Below, in pieces: positions 43,531 through 53,585 of a DNA stretch of 53,698 bases. The DNA comes from an uncultured Desulfofustis sp. (GTDB lineage: Bacteria; Desulfobacterota; Desulfobulbia; Desulfobulbales; Desulfocapsaceae). Each line of letters begins with the position of its first letter. Position 1 is the first letter of the stretch. The notes beneath the pieces were generated by a model. It made no database searches and had not been told where the DNA came from. It saw only the letters and a program-made list of their open reading frames with translations. Position numbers and translations under genes: made by a program. The stretch lies in assembly GCA_905479735.1 (NCBI GenBank), contig CAJQNS010000048.1, positions 1-53,698 of the forward strand, given 5' to 3'.

Positions 43531-43839
43531 ATGATCGACGTTATTTTTGCATCCCTGGCTGAGGATTTCGTGCCTGGAGTGGTAACTGAACCGCTGGTCT
43601 TCTATTTTTCCCTCGGTGAAACCAAGAAGACCGTGCACCTCGATGATAAGGCCTGCAGCGTGGAAGAGGGCCGGACGGTCGACAGAGCGGACTGTGTGTG
43701 TAAAACCGATGAAACATTTTTCATCTCGATCTGGAATGAAGGGTACAGGCCGGGCATGGGAGATTTTCTCTCAGGAAAAATCAAATCCAACAACCCGACC
43801 GCACTGCAACTTTTCCTCAAGGCCTTTGGGAAAGATTAG
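43531..43839 (+). CDS. SCP2 sterol-binding-domain-like small protein
   Basis: The 102-residue protein resembles the short SCP-2-like family: YFSLGETKKTVHLDDKACSVEEGRTVDRADCVCKTDETFFISIWNEGYRPGMGDFLSGKIKSNNPTALQLFLKAFGK. Such proteins form a lipid-binding tunnel and often accompany acyl-CoA metabolism genes. It begins ten bases after the FadF/EMO-like stop codon with an AAGGA site, so it is in the same operon. It probably binds fatty acyl chains, with no catalysis expected. Confidence 0.8.
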   Translation: MIDVIFASLAEDFVPGVVTEPLVFYFSLGETKKTVHLDDKACSVEEGRTVDRADCVCKTDETFFISIWNEGYRPGMGDFLSGKIKSNNPTALQLFLKAFGKD

Positions 43840-43848
43840 ATCGAAACC

Positions 43849-44253
43849 ATGAACAGTCTCACGGAAATAGTTACCCGCGGCTACCACATGGACATCTATG
43901 GGCATGTCAATAATGCCCGTTATCTCGAATTTCTCGAAGAAGATCGTTGGGCCCAGTTTGAGGCGAATCTCGACATCGACAGATGGGCCTCCCAGGGGAT
44001 GGTGTTCATGGTGGTTAACATTAATGTAAATTACCGCCAGGCGGTGGGCCCGGGAAAACGGCTCGAAGTTTGGACTGGTGTAGAAAAATTGGGCAATCGG
44101 TCAGGGGTGCTCAAACAGGAGATCCGTCTCAGAGATTCGGGGGAAATTGCAGCCGACGCCCAGGTCACTTTCGTTATCGCCGGACCGGACGGCAGGCTCA
44201 AGGCCATGGAAGGGGAGCTGAAAGAGGAGCTTTTGAGGATTGGCAGTAGTTGA
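43849..44253 (+). CDS. Acyl-CoA thioesterase, 4HBT hotdog family
   Basis: The 134-residue product has the YbgC/4HBT motif RGYHMDIYGHVNNARYLEFLEEDRW with the catalytic-region Asp and the GHVNNxxY sequence, then VNYRQAVGPGKRLEVWTGVEKLGNRSGVLKQEI. Hotdog thioesterases of this kind hydrolyse acyl-CoA and may release excess CoA when fatty acids are in surplus. It follows the SCP2-like gene by nine bases. A bidirectional terminator begins at its stop codon. Confidence 0.88.
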   Translation: MNSLTEIVTRGYHMDIYGHVNNARYLEFLEEDRWAQFEANLDIDRWASQGMVFMVVNINVNYRQAVGPGKRLEVWTGVEKLGNRSGVLKQEIRLRDSGEIAADAQVTFVIAGPDGRLKAMEGELKEELLRIGSS

Positions 44254-44284
44254 GAGAGGAGCTTTAGGGAGCTAAAGTCCTCTC
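44254..44284. terminator. Hairpin at the convergent ends of the thioesterase and radical SAM genes
   Basis: GAGAGGAGCTTTAG at 44254 pairs with CTAAAGTCCTCTC ending at 44284, giving about 13 pairs with a GGAG loop and one mismatch. The hairpin starts right after the thioesterase stop codon and includes the radical SAM stop codon. There is no T-run, but the placement fits a bidirectional terminator or an mRNA-end hairpin. Confidence 0.55.
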
Positions 44285-45141
44285 ATGTATTCCGGTTTGA
44301 GGCCGATCTCACCATCGAGAGCCCGGTCGATCAGTTCCAGAGTCGCATTCTTTTCATGGGGCAGCCTGGCTTTGATCGGCAGATAATTCGAGGCATGATT
44401 GGCATGAAAATAGCCGCCGCTCAACTCGGTATGTTCCAGCATGGTGCGCAGTTCGGCCAGCATTTCCTGGGGTCCCGGCAGAATGAACGCTCCTTGTTGC
44501 CATTGCTCATAGAGCGGGGTTTCAGGGGTGAGCATCAGGCTCAGAGCGCCGACGAATTCGGGATCTATTTCAGTGAGTGCCGCGCCGCTTTGCCTGGCGT
44601 GAATTTGAGATCGCTCCGTACCCGCGACGCCTAAAATGACAGTGATGGAAAGCTTGATTCCCGCAGAACGGATTTTTTTGCCCATTTCAATCATGTTGGC
44701 CCGATCGCTGCCCTTGTTGATTTTTTCAAGGGTCAGGTCATCACCCGATTCCAGCCCCATGTAGGCGATGGTCAGTCCCAGGCTGTGGAGCTCGTAAAGC
44801 TCATCCAAGCTTTTCATGGCGATGGACTTGGTGTTGGCATAGGTACCGATCCGCTCCACCCAGGGCAGTTTCGACCTGATTGCTTTGAGTATCGGCAGCA
44901 GCCGCTTCTGGGGCAGGATCAGGCTGTCTCCGTCGCAAAGAAAGAGGCGATTCTGGCGCCGGCAGTGGAGGGCGGCAAAGTCGATATCTGCCATGATGAC
45001 TTCATCGCTTTTGATAGTGAACCTGCTCTCTTTATACATCCCGCAGAAACTACATTTGTTGTGGGAGCAGCCGGTGGTGACCTGGAGCAGGATTGAATTG
45101 GCCTCGCTAGGGGGACGAAAGATATTGCCTTGGTAGTGCAT
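44272..45141 (-). CDS. Radical SAM protein (B12-independent elongator-like family)
   Basis: The 289-residue enzyme carries the radical SAM cluster motif GCSHNKCSFCGMY near residue 26 (CxxxxCxxC spacing). SAM-binding landmarks follow in FLCDGDSLILPQKRLLPIL, and TIAYMGLESGDDLTLEKINKGSD and MGKKIRSAGIKLSITVILGVAGTERSQIHA are typical of the broad AdoMet radical group of uncharacterised HemN/Elp3-like sequences. The reaction is unknown. The ribosome binding site is weak. It converges on the thioesterase gene. Three REP-like palindromes lie upstream between it and the reductase gene. Confidence 0.85.
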   Translation of the reverse strand: MHYQGNIFRPPSEANSILLQVTTGCSHNKCSFCGMYKESRFTIKSDEVIMADIDFAALHCRRQNRLFLCDGDSLILPQKRLLPILKAIRSKLPWVERIGTYANTKSIAMKSLDELYELHSLGLTIAYMGLESGDDLTLEKINKGSDRANMIEMGKKIRSAGIKLSITVILGVAGTERSQIHARQSGAALTEIDPEFVGALSLMLTPETPLYEQWQQGAFILPGPQEMLAELRTMLEHTELSGGYFHANHASNYLPIKARLPHEKNATLELIDRALDGEIGLKPEYMRGL

Positions 45142-45169
45142 GGAATTTTGTATGTTTAAGATAATTTAT

Positions 45170-45306
45170 GGGGACACAATACCTTTCGTGTCCACCCTTG
45201 ATTAAGTTAAAACAGATCTAACAATTGCTGCGTTAGGGACACGAAAGGTATTGTGTCCCCACATCTAGCATTTAATACATACGGGACACAATAGCTATTG
45301 TGTCCC
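45170..45306. repeat. Three REP-like GGGACAC palindromes (inverted pair plus a perfect palindrome)
   Basis: Unit one (45170-45193) and unit two (45235-45260) are inverted copies of a GGGACACAATACCTTTCGTGTCC-like sequence, as at 26615-26716 but with a changed centre. Unit three (45283-45306) is a perfect 24-base palindrome with half-site GGGACACAATAG. The third unit ends 25 bases before the next start codon. The array lies between divergent genes. Confidence 0.75.
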
Positions 45307-45319
45307 CTCGAAACCATAA

Positions 45320-47356
<2,037 letters not shown>

Positions 47357-47733
47357 CATTCATCGAGGTACCACAACGGAGTATCTTCTAACTTTTTGAT
47401 GCAGCGGAGTGTGTGTCCAGGCCAGCAAAGTCCGGTGAATGCGGCGCCGGCCTTAGTCTGATAGCTATCCAGCTACTATTCATTTTTCTGATTCGAAAAA
47501 AAAATATTAGTGTTGCTCGCTCTTTGGTTATCTTTGTTTACCACAAAATACCACCAATACAGGCCAGTTAAGGGGCGTGGGACTCTGGTCAGTCCAGACG
47601 GGGGCTGGTGGTGGGCTTATCACTGTTCACTAAGTTAAAGATTTCTTTTTAAAAAATCTTCGTTTTTGAGTACATTAAGCAGGCTTTTATCGAGGCTGCA
47701 TGCTGTGGTTGTTTTTTGTTACCCGGAGCTCTA
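47357..47733. other. Intergenic region upstream of the RACo-like gene, no clear gene
   Basis: This 377-base gap must hold the promoter of the CODH/ACS cluster, but no convincing promoter boxes were seen. Near 47640-47665 an AT-rich inverted repeat (AAGATTT and AAATCTT) could be the end of the previous transcript. No reading frame or repeat of the two dispersed families was found. Confidence 0.45.
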
Positions 47734-49689
47734 ATGAGTCAAAGCAGAATCACATTTCTCCCCTACCACAGAACCATCGAGGTTTCTGAGGGAGACAGCC
47801 TGATCCGAACTGCCTTGCAGGCAGGAGTTCACATCAATGCCTCCTGCGGTGGGGAAGGCGTTTGTGCCAAGTGTCGGGTCCAGGTTGAGGAGGGAGAAAT
47901 TGGTGAAGGTCTCTCCGAACGTCTCAGCCCCGAAGACATCGAAGCCGGGTATCGGCTGGCCTGTCAGGCCAGGGTTACTGGAGATGCAACGATCCGGGTA
48001 CCGGTCGAATCGGCCATGGATCGTTCAGTCTTCGATCAGCAGGTGATGCCCAGGCAGACTGCTAAAATCCAGCAGATGGATTTCGACAGCCTCAAGGAAC
48101 GCGGACTGTTCATTCCCCCTGTGGAAAAAGCCTATCTCGAACTGCCCCCCCCAGACGCTCAGAACAACATGCCGGATGTCACCCGGCTCATCGAATATCT
48201 GAAACTGCAGTCTGACGAGCACAAGCTGGAAATGACCATCCCGGTGATCAGAAAACTGCCCTCGACTCTGCGCGAGAACGATTTCAAGGTCACCGTCACC
48301 CTGGTCCGTCCGGTTCGTGATGACGGCAAGACTTTGATAACCAACATTCAGCCGGGCGACACGACGGCCCAGACCTACGCCATTGCCCTGGACATCGGCA
48401 CGACCACCATTTACGGCCAAGTCATCGATCTCAAGTCCGGTGAGAGTCTGGCCGAGGACGGTGATTTCAACGGTCAGATCAGCTACGGTGAGGATGTCAT
48501 CAGCAGGATGATTTTTGCCGAAAAGGGTGACGGGCTCGTGAAACTGCAGCAGACGGTCATCGGCACAATCAACAAGGTGCTTGGCAAGATCGTCAGCCGG
48601 GCCGGAGTGGCCCGCGAGGACATCTCGACGATCACCATGGCCGGCAACACCACCATGACCCAATTGCTCCTGGCCATCGATCCGAGCTACCTGCGCCGGG
48701 CACCCTATGTTCCGGCCTCCACCATGTATCCGCCCTTCCGGGCGGCCACCATCGGCATCGATCTGGATGAGCATGTCCTTGGGCTGCTCTATCCGGCAAT
48801 ATCGAGTTATGTGGGCGGCGATATCGTCGCCGGCATCATGGGCACCGGCCTCTATCGTGAAGACGAGTTGACCCTTTTTCTCGACATCGGCACCAACGCC
48901 GAGATCGTCATCGGCAACAAGGACTGGTTGGCCTGTACCGCCTGCTCGGCCGGGCCTGCCTTCGAGGGAGGCGGTATCGAATTTGGCATGCGGGCTGCCA
49001 AAGGAGCCATTGAAGATTTTTCTCTGGACCCGGTGAGTTTCGAGCCCATGCTGCTGACCATCGGCGATGTCCGGCCCAAAGGGATCTGCGGATCAGGGCT
49101 TATCATCATGGTGGCCGTGATGTTCGAGATGGGGGTGATCAACAACCGGGGCAAATTCAATAGGGATCTGAACACTGAGCGTGTCAGGGAAAACAACGGT
49201 ATCTGGGAATTCGTGCTGGCCTATGAGGATCAGACCCAGATTGGCCGGGACATCACCATATCCGAAATCGATATCGACAATCTCATCCGGGCCAAAGGGG
49301 CGGTCTACAGCGGCTGCATGACCCTGCTCGAGGAGGTTGGCTTCAGTATGGATATGATCGAACGCATTATCCTGGCCGGTGGTTTCGGCAGTTACATCGA
49401 CCTGGAAAAAGCGATGACCATCGGTCTGCTCCCGGAGATCGATCCCGAACGGGTGATCTTCATCGGCAACGGCTCCCTGATGGGAGCGCGGATGAGTTCT
49501 CTGACCAACCGGATTAGAAAAGACGTGGTCGAAGTGACCAAGAAGATGACCAATTTCGAGCTCTCGGAAACGCCTTCCTACATGGATCACTACGTGGCAG
49601 CTATGTTCATACCGCATACGGAGATTGAAAAATTTCCCAAGGTCAAGGAGCGGGTGGCGGCCTGGAAGGAACTGGCTTCGAGGAATTGA
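47734..49689 (+). CDS. RACo-like ASKHA-domain ferredoxin (corrinoid protein reductive activator)
   Basis: The 651-residue protein begins with a [2Fe-2S] ferredoxin domain (CGGEGVCAKCRVQVEEGE with the fourth Cys in RLACQARV). A linker of about 110 residues leads to a large C-terminal DUF4445/ASKHA ATPase region. Its nucleotide motifs are IALDIGTTTIYGQVIDLKSG, FLDIGTNAEIVIG, and LAGGFGSYIDLEKAMTIGLLPEI. RACo proteins use ATP to push electrons to the Co(II) corrinoid of the CFeSP so that it can be methylated. I chose the ATG at 47734 because GGAG precedes it. Its place just before the CFeSP small subunit and CODH genes strongly supports this role. Confidence 0.88.
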   Translation: MSQSRITFLPYHRTIEVSEGDSLIRTALQAGVHINASCGGEGVCAKCRVQVEEGEIGEGLSERLSPEDIEAGYRLACQARVTGDATIRVPVESAMDRSVFDQQVMPRQTAKIQQMDFDSLKERGLFIPPVEKAYLELPPPDAQNNMPDVTRLIEYLKLQSDEHKLEMTIPVIRKLPSTLRENDFKVTVTLVRPVRDDGKTLITNIQPGDTTAQTYAIALDIGTTTIYGQVIDLKSGESLAEDGDFNGQISYGEDVISRMIFAEKGDGLVKLQQTVIGTINKVLGKIVSRAGVAREDISTITMAGNTTMTQLLLAIDPSYLRRAPYVPASTMYPPFRAATIGIDLDEHVLGLLYPAISSYVGGDIVAGIMGTGLYREDELTLFLDIGTNAEIVIGNKDWLACTACSAGPAFEGGGIEFGMRAAKGAIEDFSLDPVSFEPMLLTIGDVRPKGICGSGLIIMVAVMFEMGVINNRGKFNRDLNTERVRENNGIWEFVLAYEDQTQIGRDITISEIDIDNLIRAKGAVYSGCMTLLEEVGFSMDMIERIILAGGFGSYIDLEKAMTIGLLPEIDPERVIFIGNGSLMGARMSSLTNRIRKDVVEVTKKMTNFELSETPSYMDHYVAAMFIPHTEIEKFPKVKERVAAWKELASRN

Positions 49690-49893
49690 AAAAAAGTTGT
49701 TTTGACTATTTGAAATAAGTACTGGTTTCCATTAATACTAGGTGGTGCCGGTTTTTATATAGATACTTTCAATGTGACTTTGTTGTAGTGGCTGGAAATT
49801 TATAGGTACAGTGGGTTGGGCGACTGGCTTCTTGCAGTCGTTCAGCCGGTTGAGCTGACCGGAGACTAACTCTAAAACCTGAAGGAGGCTAAA
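49690..49893. other. Intergenic region between the RACo-like gene and the CFeSP small subunit gene
   Basis: These 204 bases contain TTGACT at 49702-49707 but no -10 box at a normal distance, so a promoter cannot be assigned. The GGAGG before the GTG start of the next gene is clear. Whether the downstream genes form a transcript separate from the RACo-like gene is unresolved. Confidence 0.4.
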
Positions 49894-51453
49894 GTGGCAT
49901 TTGAACTCAAGAAAGAGTCTTATACCGGTGGAATCAAGGAGATTTCCATTGGTAAAGGCGACGCCGCCCTGACCGTCGGTGGAGAGACATGTTATCCCTT
50001 CTATACGTTCGAAGGCGACATGCCGAACAAGCCTGTCATCGCCATGGAAATCTGGGACATGGAACCGGAAGACTGGCCGGAGGCCGCGGTCGCGCCGTTC
50101 AAAGACGTGATCTCTGATCCGGCTGCCTGGGCCAAGAAGTGTGTCGAAGAGTATGGCGCCCAGGCCATTGTTCTCCAGTTGAAGTCGGTTGACCCCAACG
50201 ACAAGGATGCCAGCGCCGCGTCTGCTGCCGAAACGGCTAAAAAGGTTAAAGCAGCAATCGACGTACCCTTGATTATCTGGGGCTGTGCAAATCCAGAGAA
50301 AGACGAAGAGGTATTCAAGGCCATCTGCGAAGCCTGTGACGGTGAGAACCTGCTGATGGGTCCGGTCGAGGAAAAAAACTACAAAGGGATTGCGGCTGCG
50401 GCAATGGGCTACAATCATTCGTTGATTTCTTCATCGCCGATCGATGTCAACCTGGCAAAGCAGATCAATATCTTGCTCGAAAATTTCGGCATGCCGATGG
50501 AGAGGGTTATCGTTGACCCGACCACCGGTGGTCTCGGCTACGGTCTGGAGTACTCCTACTCGGTTATGGAACGGTTGGGCATGGCGGCCATGACCCAGGG
50601 CGACGATAAGCTCCAGTACCCGATGATTAACAACCTGGGTAACGAGGTCTGGAAGTGCAAGGAAGCCAAACAGACTGTCGAAGATGCGCCGCTGCTCGGT
50701 GATCCTGAACGAAGGGGCATCCTGATGGAGGCGGTTGGTGCGGTCTCCTATCTGCTCAGCGGAACCAATATTCTGATCATGCGTCATCCCGAGTCCATTC
50801 GTCTGACCAAAGAGTTCATCAACTCTCTGTCTGACGGCGGCAGTCTGGCGGACGTGGCGCCGATCAGCAAAATGACGGGCGATGTCTCCATCGATTTTGC
50901 TGCCCTGGCACCAGAGCCTGATCTGACCATAGAAGAAGATAAGAAGGCCGCTCCGGCCAAGAAAGCCGCCCCGGCCGCTAAAGAAGCAGCTCCGGCCAAG
51001 AAGGCAGCAGCAGCTGCACCGGCCAAGAAAGAGAAAGTGGAAGCCAAGCCCGAACCGGCACCGGCCGAGACCGAAGCCGACGCCAAAGCCAGGGCGGAAG
51101 CCGATGCCAAAGCCAAGGCAGAGGCAGAAGCAAAAGCGAAGGCCGATGCCGAAGCCAAAGCCAAAGCCGATGCCGACGCCAAGGTCAAGGCTGAAGCCGA
51201 TGCCAAAGCCAAGGCCGAAGCCGATGCCAAGGCCAAAGCGGAGGCCGAGAAGCAGGCCGCCGCCGATGCAAAAGCAGCCCGCGAGGCTGAGGAGAAGGAT
51301 CTGCGCCAGAAGCGAACCGCAGAAAAAGAGAAACTGGCTGCTCAAAGGGCAACGGTAGAGACGGACGAGATTCCAATGACCCCGGCAGCCGTTCAGAGGA
51401 CACAGTTGGAAAAGATTTTGGATATGCTCGACAGGTTCCATAAGCGTGGGTAA
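49894..51453 (+). CDS. acsD: CODH/ACS complex corrinoid iron-sulfur protein small subunit (AcsD/CdhD) with long Ala/Lys-rich tail
   Basis: The first 340 residues match the CFeSP small (delta) subunit: FELKKESYTGGIKEISIG, YPFYTFEGDMPNKPVIAMEIWDM, PLIIWGCANPEKDEEV, VIVDPTTGGLGYGLEYSYSVMERLG and SYLLSGTNILIMRHPESIRL. It holds the corrinoid-binding partner and methyl-transfer face. From about residue 345 a tail of 175 residues follows, dominated by Ala, Lys, Glu and Asp in near-repeats such as ADAKAKAEA, ending with a possible helix (RTQLEKILDMLDRFHKRG). The start is a GTG with GGAGG before it. The tail is extra compared with the archaeal and clostridial proteins I know. The CODH gene follows 70 bases later. 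Confidence 0.88.
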   Translation: MAFELKKESYTGGIKEISIGKGDAALTVGGETCYPFYTFEGDMPNKPVIAMEIWDMEPEDWPEAAVAPFKDVISDPAAWAKKCVEEYGAQAIVLQLKSVDPNDKDASAASAAETAKKVKAAIDVPLIIWGCANPEKDEEVFKAICEACDGENLLMGPVEEKNYKGIAAAAMGYNHSLISSSPIDVNLAKQINILLENFGMPMERVIVDPTTGGLGYGLEYSYSVMERLGMAAMTQGDDKLQYPMINNLGNEVWKCKEAKQTVEDAPLLGDPERRGILMEAVGAVSYLLSGTNILIMRHPESIRLTKEFINSLSDGGSLADVAPISKMTGDVSIDFAALAPEPDLTIEEDKKAAPAKKAAPAAKEAAPAKKAAAAAPAKKEKVEAKPEPAPAETEADAKARAEADAKAKAEAEAKAKADAEAKAKADADAKVKAEADAKAKAEADAKAKAEAEKQAAADAKAAREAEEKDLRQKRTAEKEKLAAQRATVETDEIPMTPAAVQRTQLEKILDMLDRFHKRG

Positions 51454-51523
51454 GCGGATCTGTTTGGTATCAGATATTAATATTTGCGGACTAACACAGA
51501 ATTAATTTGTGGAGGATTTAAAA

Positions 51524-53551
51524 ATGGCAGAAGTAAAAGCAAAAACTGCAGCAAAAGCTCCGAAACTCGCTGATCCGAGAGAGGCGTCGATCGAAGTTTC
51601 AACCCAGGAGATGATCGCTCGGGCCCAGAAGTTGGGCATCGACACCGTGTTCGATCGGGCAGTAACCATGAAGCCGTGTGCCATCGGGATGCAGGGCATT
51701 TGTTGTAAGAACTGTTCAATGGGACCGTGCCGTCTGCCGCTTCCCAAAGGCGGAATCGAAGGCGAGGACACCAGAAAAGGACTCTGTGGCGCCACCGCCA
51801 ACACCATTTGCGCCCGTAACTTTGCCCGGATGGTTGCAGCTGGTAGTTCCGCCCACTCCGATCATGGTCGGGGGGTTGCTGAAACCTTTCTTTCTGTGGC
51901 CAGAAAAGAGACCGACGATTACAAAATTAAAGATCCGGCCAAGCTGATCCAGATCGCACCCTATTTCGGTGTGGATACGACTGTAGAGGTAGATGGTGAA
52001 GTAAAAGACCGCGACCTAGACGAGATTGCCCTGGGTGTTGCAGAAGCTGCGGTTGCCGAGTTCGGCAAGACCGGCGGAACCCTGGCGTATCTGAAGCGTG
52101 CTCCAAAGCCGCTGCAGGAAAAATGGAAGAAAGAAGGTGTTGAGCCGCGTGCCATCGACCGCGAGGTAGTGGAAATCATGCACCGCACCGCCATGGGTGT
52201 GGATCAGGATTATGTTAACCTCACCAAGCAGGCAACCCGCTGTTCGCTAGGCGACGGTTGGGGTGGAGCGATGATCGGTACCGATCTGCAGGACGTTATG
52301 TTCGGCAGCCCCTCACCATTGCAGGCTGAAGCCAACCTGGGCGTGATGAAAGAGGATCATGTCAATGTAATCGTACATGGACACGAACCACTGCTCTCAG
52401 AAATGATTGTTGCGGCCTGTCAGTCACAGGAAAATCTGGAATACGCCAAGTCCAAGGGCGCCAAAGGTATTCAGCTCAGCGGCATCTGCTGTACCGCCAA
52501 TGAGATCCTGCAGAGGCACGGAGTACCGCCGGCCGGTACCTTCCTGCAGCAGGAACTGGCGATTATCACCGGCGCCTGCGATGCAATGGTCGTCGACGTT
52601 CAGTGTATCTTTCAGAACCTGGCCAATGTTGCCAAATGCTTCCATACCAAGCTGATCACCACCCATCCGATCGCCAAGATGGAGCAGGATAACGTGGTCC
52701 ACATCGAGTTCGATGAACATCATGCCATGGAAGACGCCAATAAGATCGTCAAAATGGCCATCGATAACTTCACCGAGCGTGGTGCCGACGTAATGATTCC
52801 CCAGCACAAGACCACTCAGATCGCCGGTTTCGGCGTCGAGTCGATCCGCTACCATCTCGGCGGTTCGTTCCGGGGCGATTATTACACCCTGAACGACAAT
52901 ATCATCAACGGCCGAATTCGCGGTATCGCTGGTGTGGTGGGCTGCAACAACGCCCGTACCAAGCATAACGAGGAACATATCACCCTGATCAAGGAACTGA
53001 TCAAGAACGATGTCATCGTTCTGACCACCGGTTGTTCCGCCATCGCTGCAGGAATCCATGGATTGCTGACGCCTGGCGCTGCTTCCGTTCACTGCGGACC
53101 GGGACTGGCCGAGGTCTGTGAGACCGTTGGTATCCCGCCGGTACTGCATCTCGGCTCCTGTGTCGACAACAGCCGTATCCTGCTGGCCGCCACCGAGGTG
53201 GTCAAAGCAGGCGGACTCGGCGACGACATCTGCGATCTGCCGGCAGCCGGTAGTGCACCTGAATGGATGAGCGAGAAAGCCATCGCCATCGGTCAGTACT
53301 TTGTCTCCTCCGGCGTATACACCGTCTTCGGTTATCATATGCCGCTTGAAGGCGCACCGGAATTCAAAGACTATCTCTATAGAGAGATGGAGAATATCTA
53401 CGGCGGCAAGTGGGATTGCGAACCGGATCCGATCAAGCATGCCCATAAGATGATTGCCCATATCGACAAGAAACGTAAAGAACTGGGCATCGATAAGGCC
53501 AGAGACCGGGTCCTTATGGATATGGCGGATCGTCAGGCATTGGAAGCGTAA
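51524..53551 (+). CDS. cooS: Anaerobic carbon monoxide dehydrogenase catalytic subunit
   Basis: The 675-residue protein has the Ni-Fe-S CODH pattern. The N-terminal clusters lie in MKPCAIGMQGICCKNCSMGPCRLP and LCGATANTICARNFARM, followed by the AAGSSAHSDHGRG His segment. Cluster-C residues are in LSGICCTANEILQRHG, VVDVQCIFQNL, GVVGCNNARTKHN, LTTGCSAIAAGIHG and CGPGLAEVCE. It interconverts CO and CO2 and, in the ACS complex, supplies or removes the carbonyl group of acetyl-CoA. A GGAGG site precedes the ATG at 51524; an upstream GTG at 51509 would place that site inside the gene. The neighbouring CFeSP and probable ACS genes support the acetyl-CoA pathway role over a CO-respiration role. No cooF or cooC is seen here. 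Confidence 0.95.
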   Translation: MAEVKAKTAAKAPKLADPREASIEVSTQEMIARAQKLGIDTVFDRAVTMKPCAIGMQGICCKNCSMGPCRLPLPKGGIEGEDTRKGLCGATANTICARNFARMVAAGSSAHSDHGRGVAETFLSVARKETDDYKIKDPAKLIQIAPYFGVDTTVEVDGEVKDRDLDEIALGVAEAAVAEFGKTGGTLAYLKRAPKPLQEKWKKEGVEPRAIDREVVEIMHRTAMGVDQDYVNLTKQATRCSLGDGWGGAMIGTDLQDVMFGSPSPLQAEANLGVMKEDHVNVIVHGHEPLLSEMIVAACQSQENLEYAKSKGAKGIQLSGICCTANEILQRHGVPPAGTFLQQELAIITGACDAMVVDVQCIFQNLANVAKCFHTKLITTHPIAKMEQDNVVHIEFDEHHAMEDANKIVKMAIDNFTERGADVMIPQHKTTQIAGFGVESIRYHLGGSFRGDYYTLNDNIINGRIRGIAGVVGCNNARTKHNEEHITLIKELIKNDVIVLTTGCSAIAAGIHGLLTPGAASVHCGPGLAEVCETVGIPPVLHLGSCVDNSRILLAATEVVKAGGLGDDICDLPAAGSAPEWMSEKAIAIGQYFVSSGVYTVFGYHMPLEGAPEFKDYLYREMENIYGGKWDCEPDPIKHAHKMIAHIDKKRKELGIDKARDRVLMDMADRQALEA

Positions 53552-53585
53552 ATAATTAATATCCTCAACGAAGGAGGAAGAAAAC

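Noticed and set aside
51100-51250. Possible repeat array in the 51.1-51.25 kb segment
   Set aside because: The repetition is at the codon level in a protein tail (Ala-Lys-Ala), with no uniform repeat and spacer, so it is not a CRISPR array.
50431-51441. Minus-strand open frames with Gly/Phe-rich or Ala/Ser-rich repeats opposite the CFeSP small subunit tail
   Set aside because: They result from the low-complexity Ala/Lys codons on the plus strand and have no independent support.
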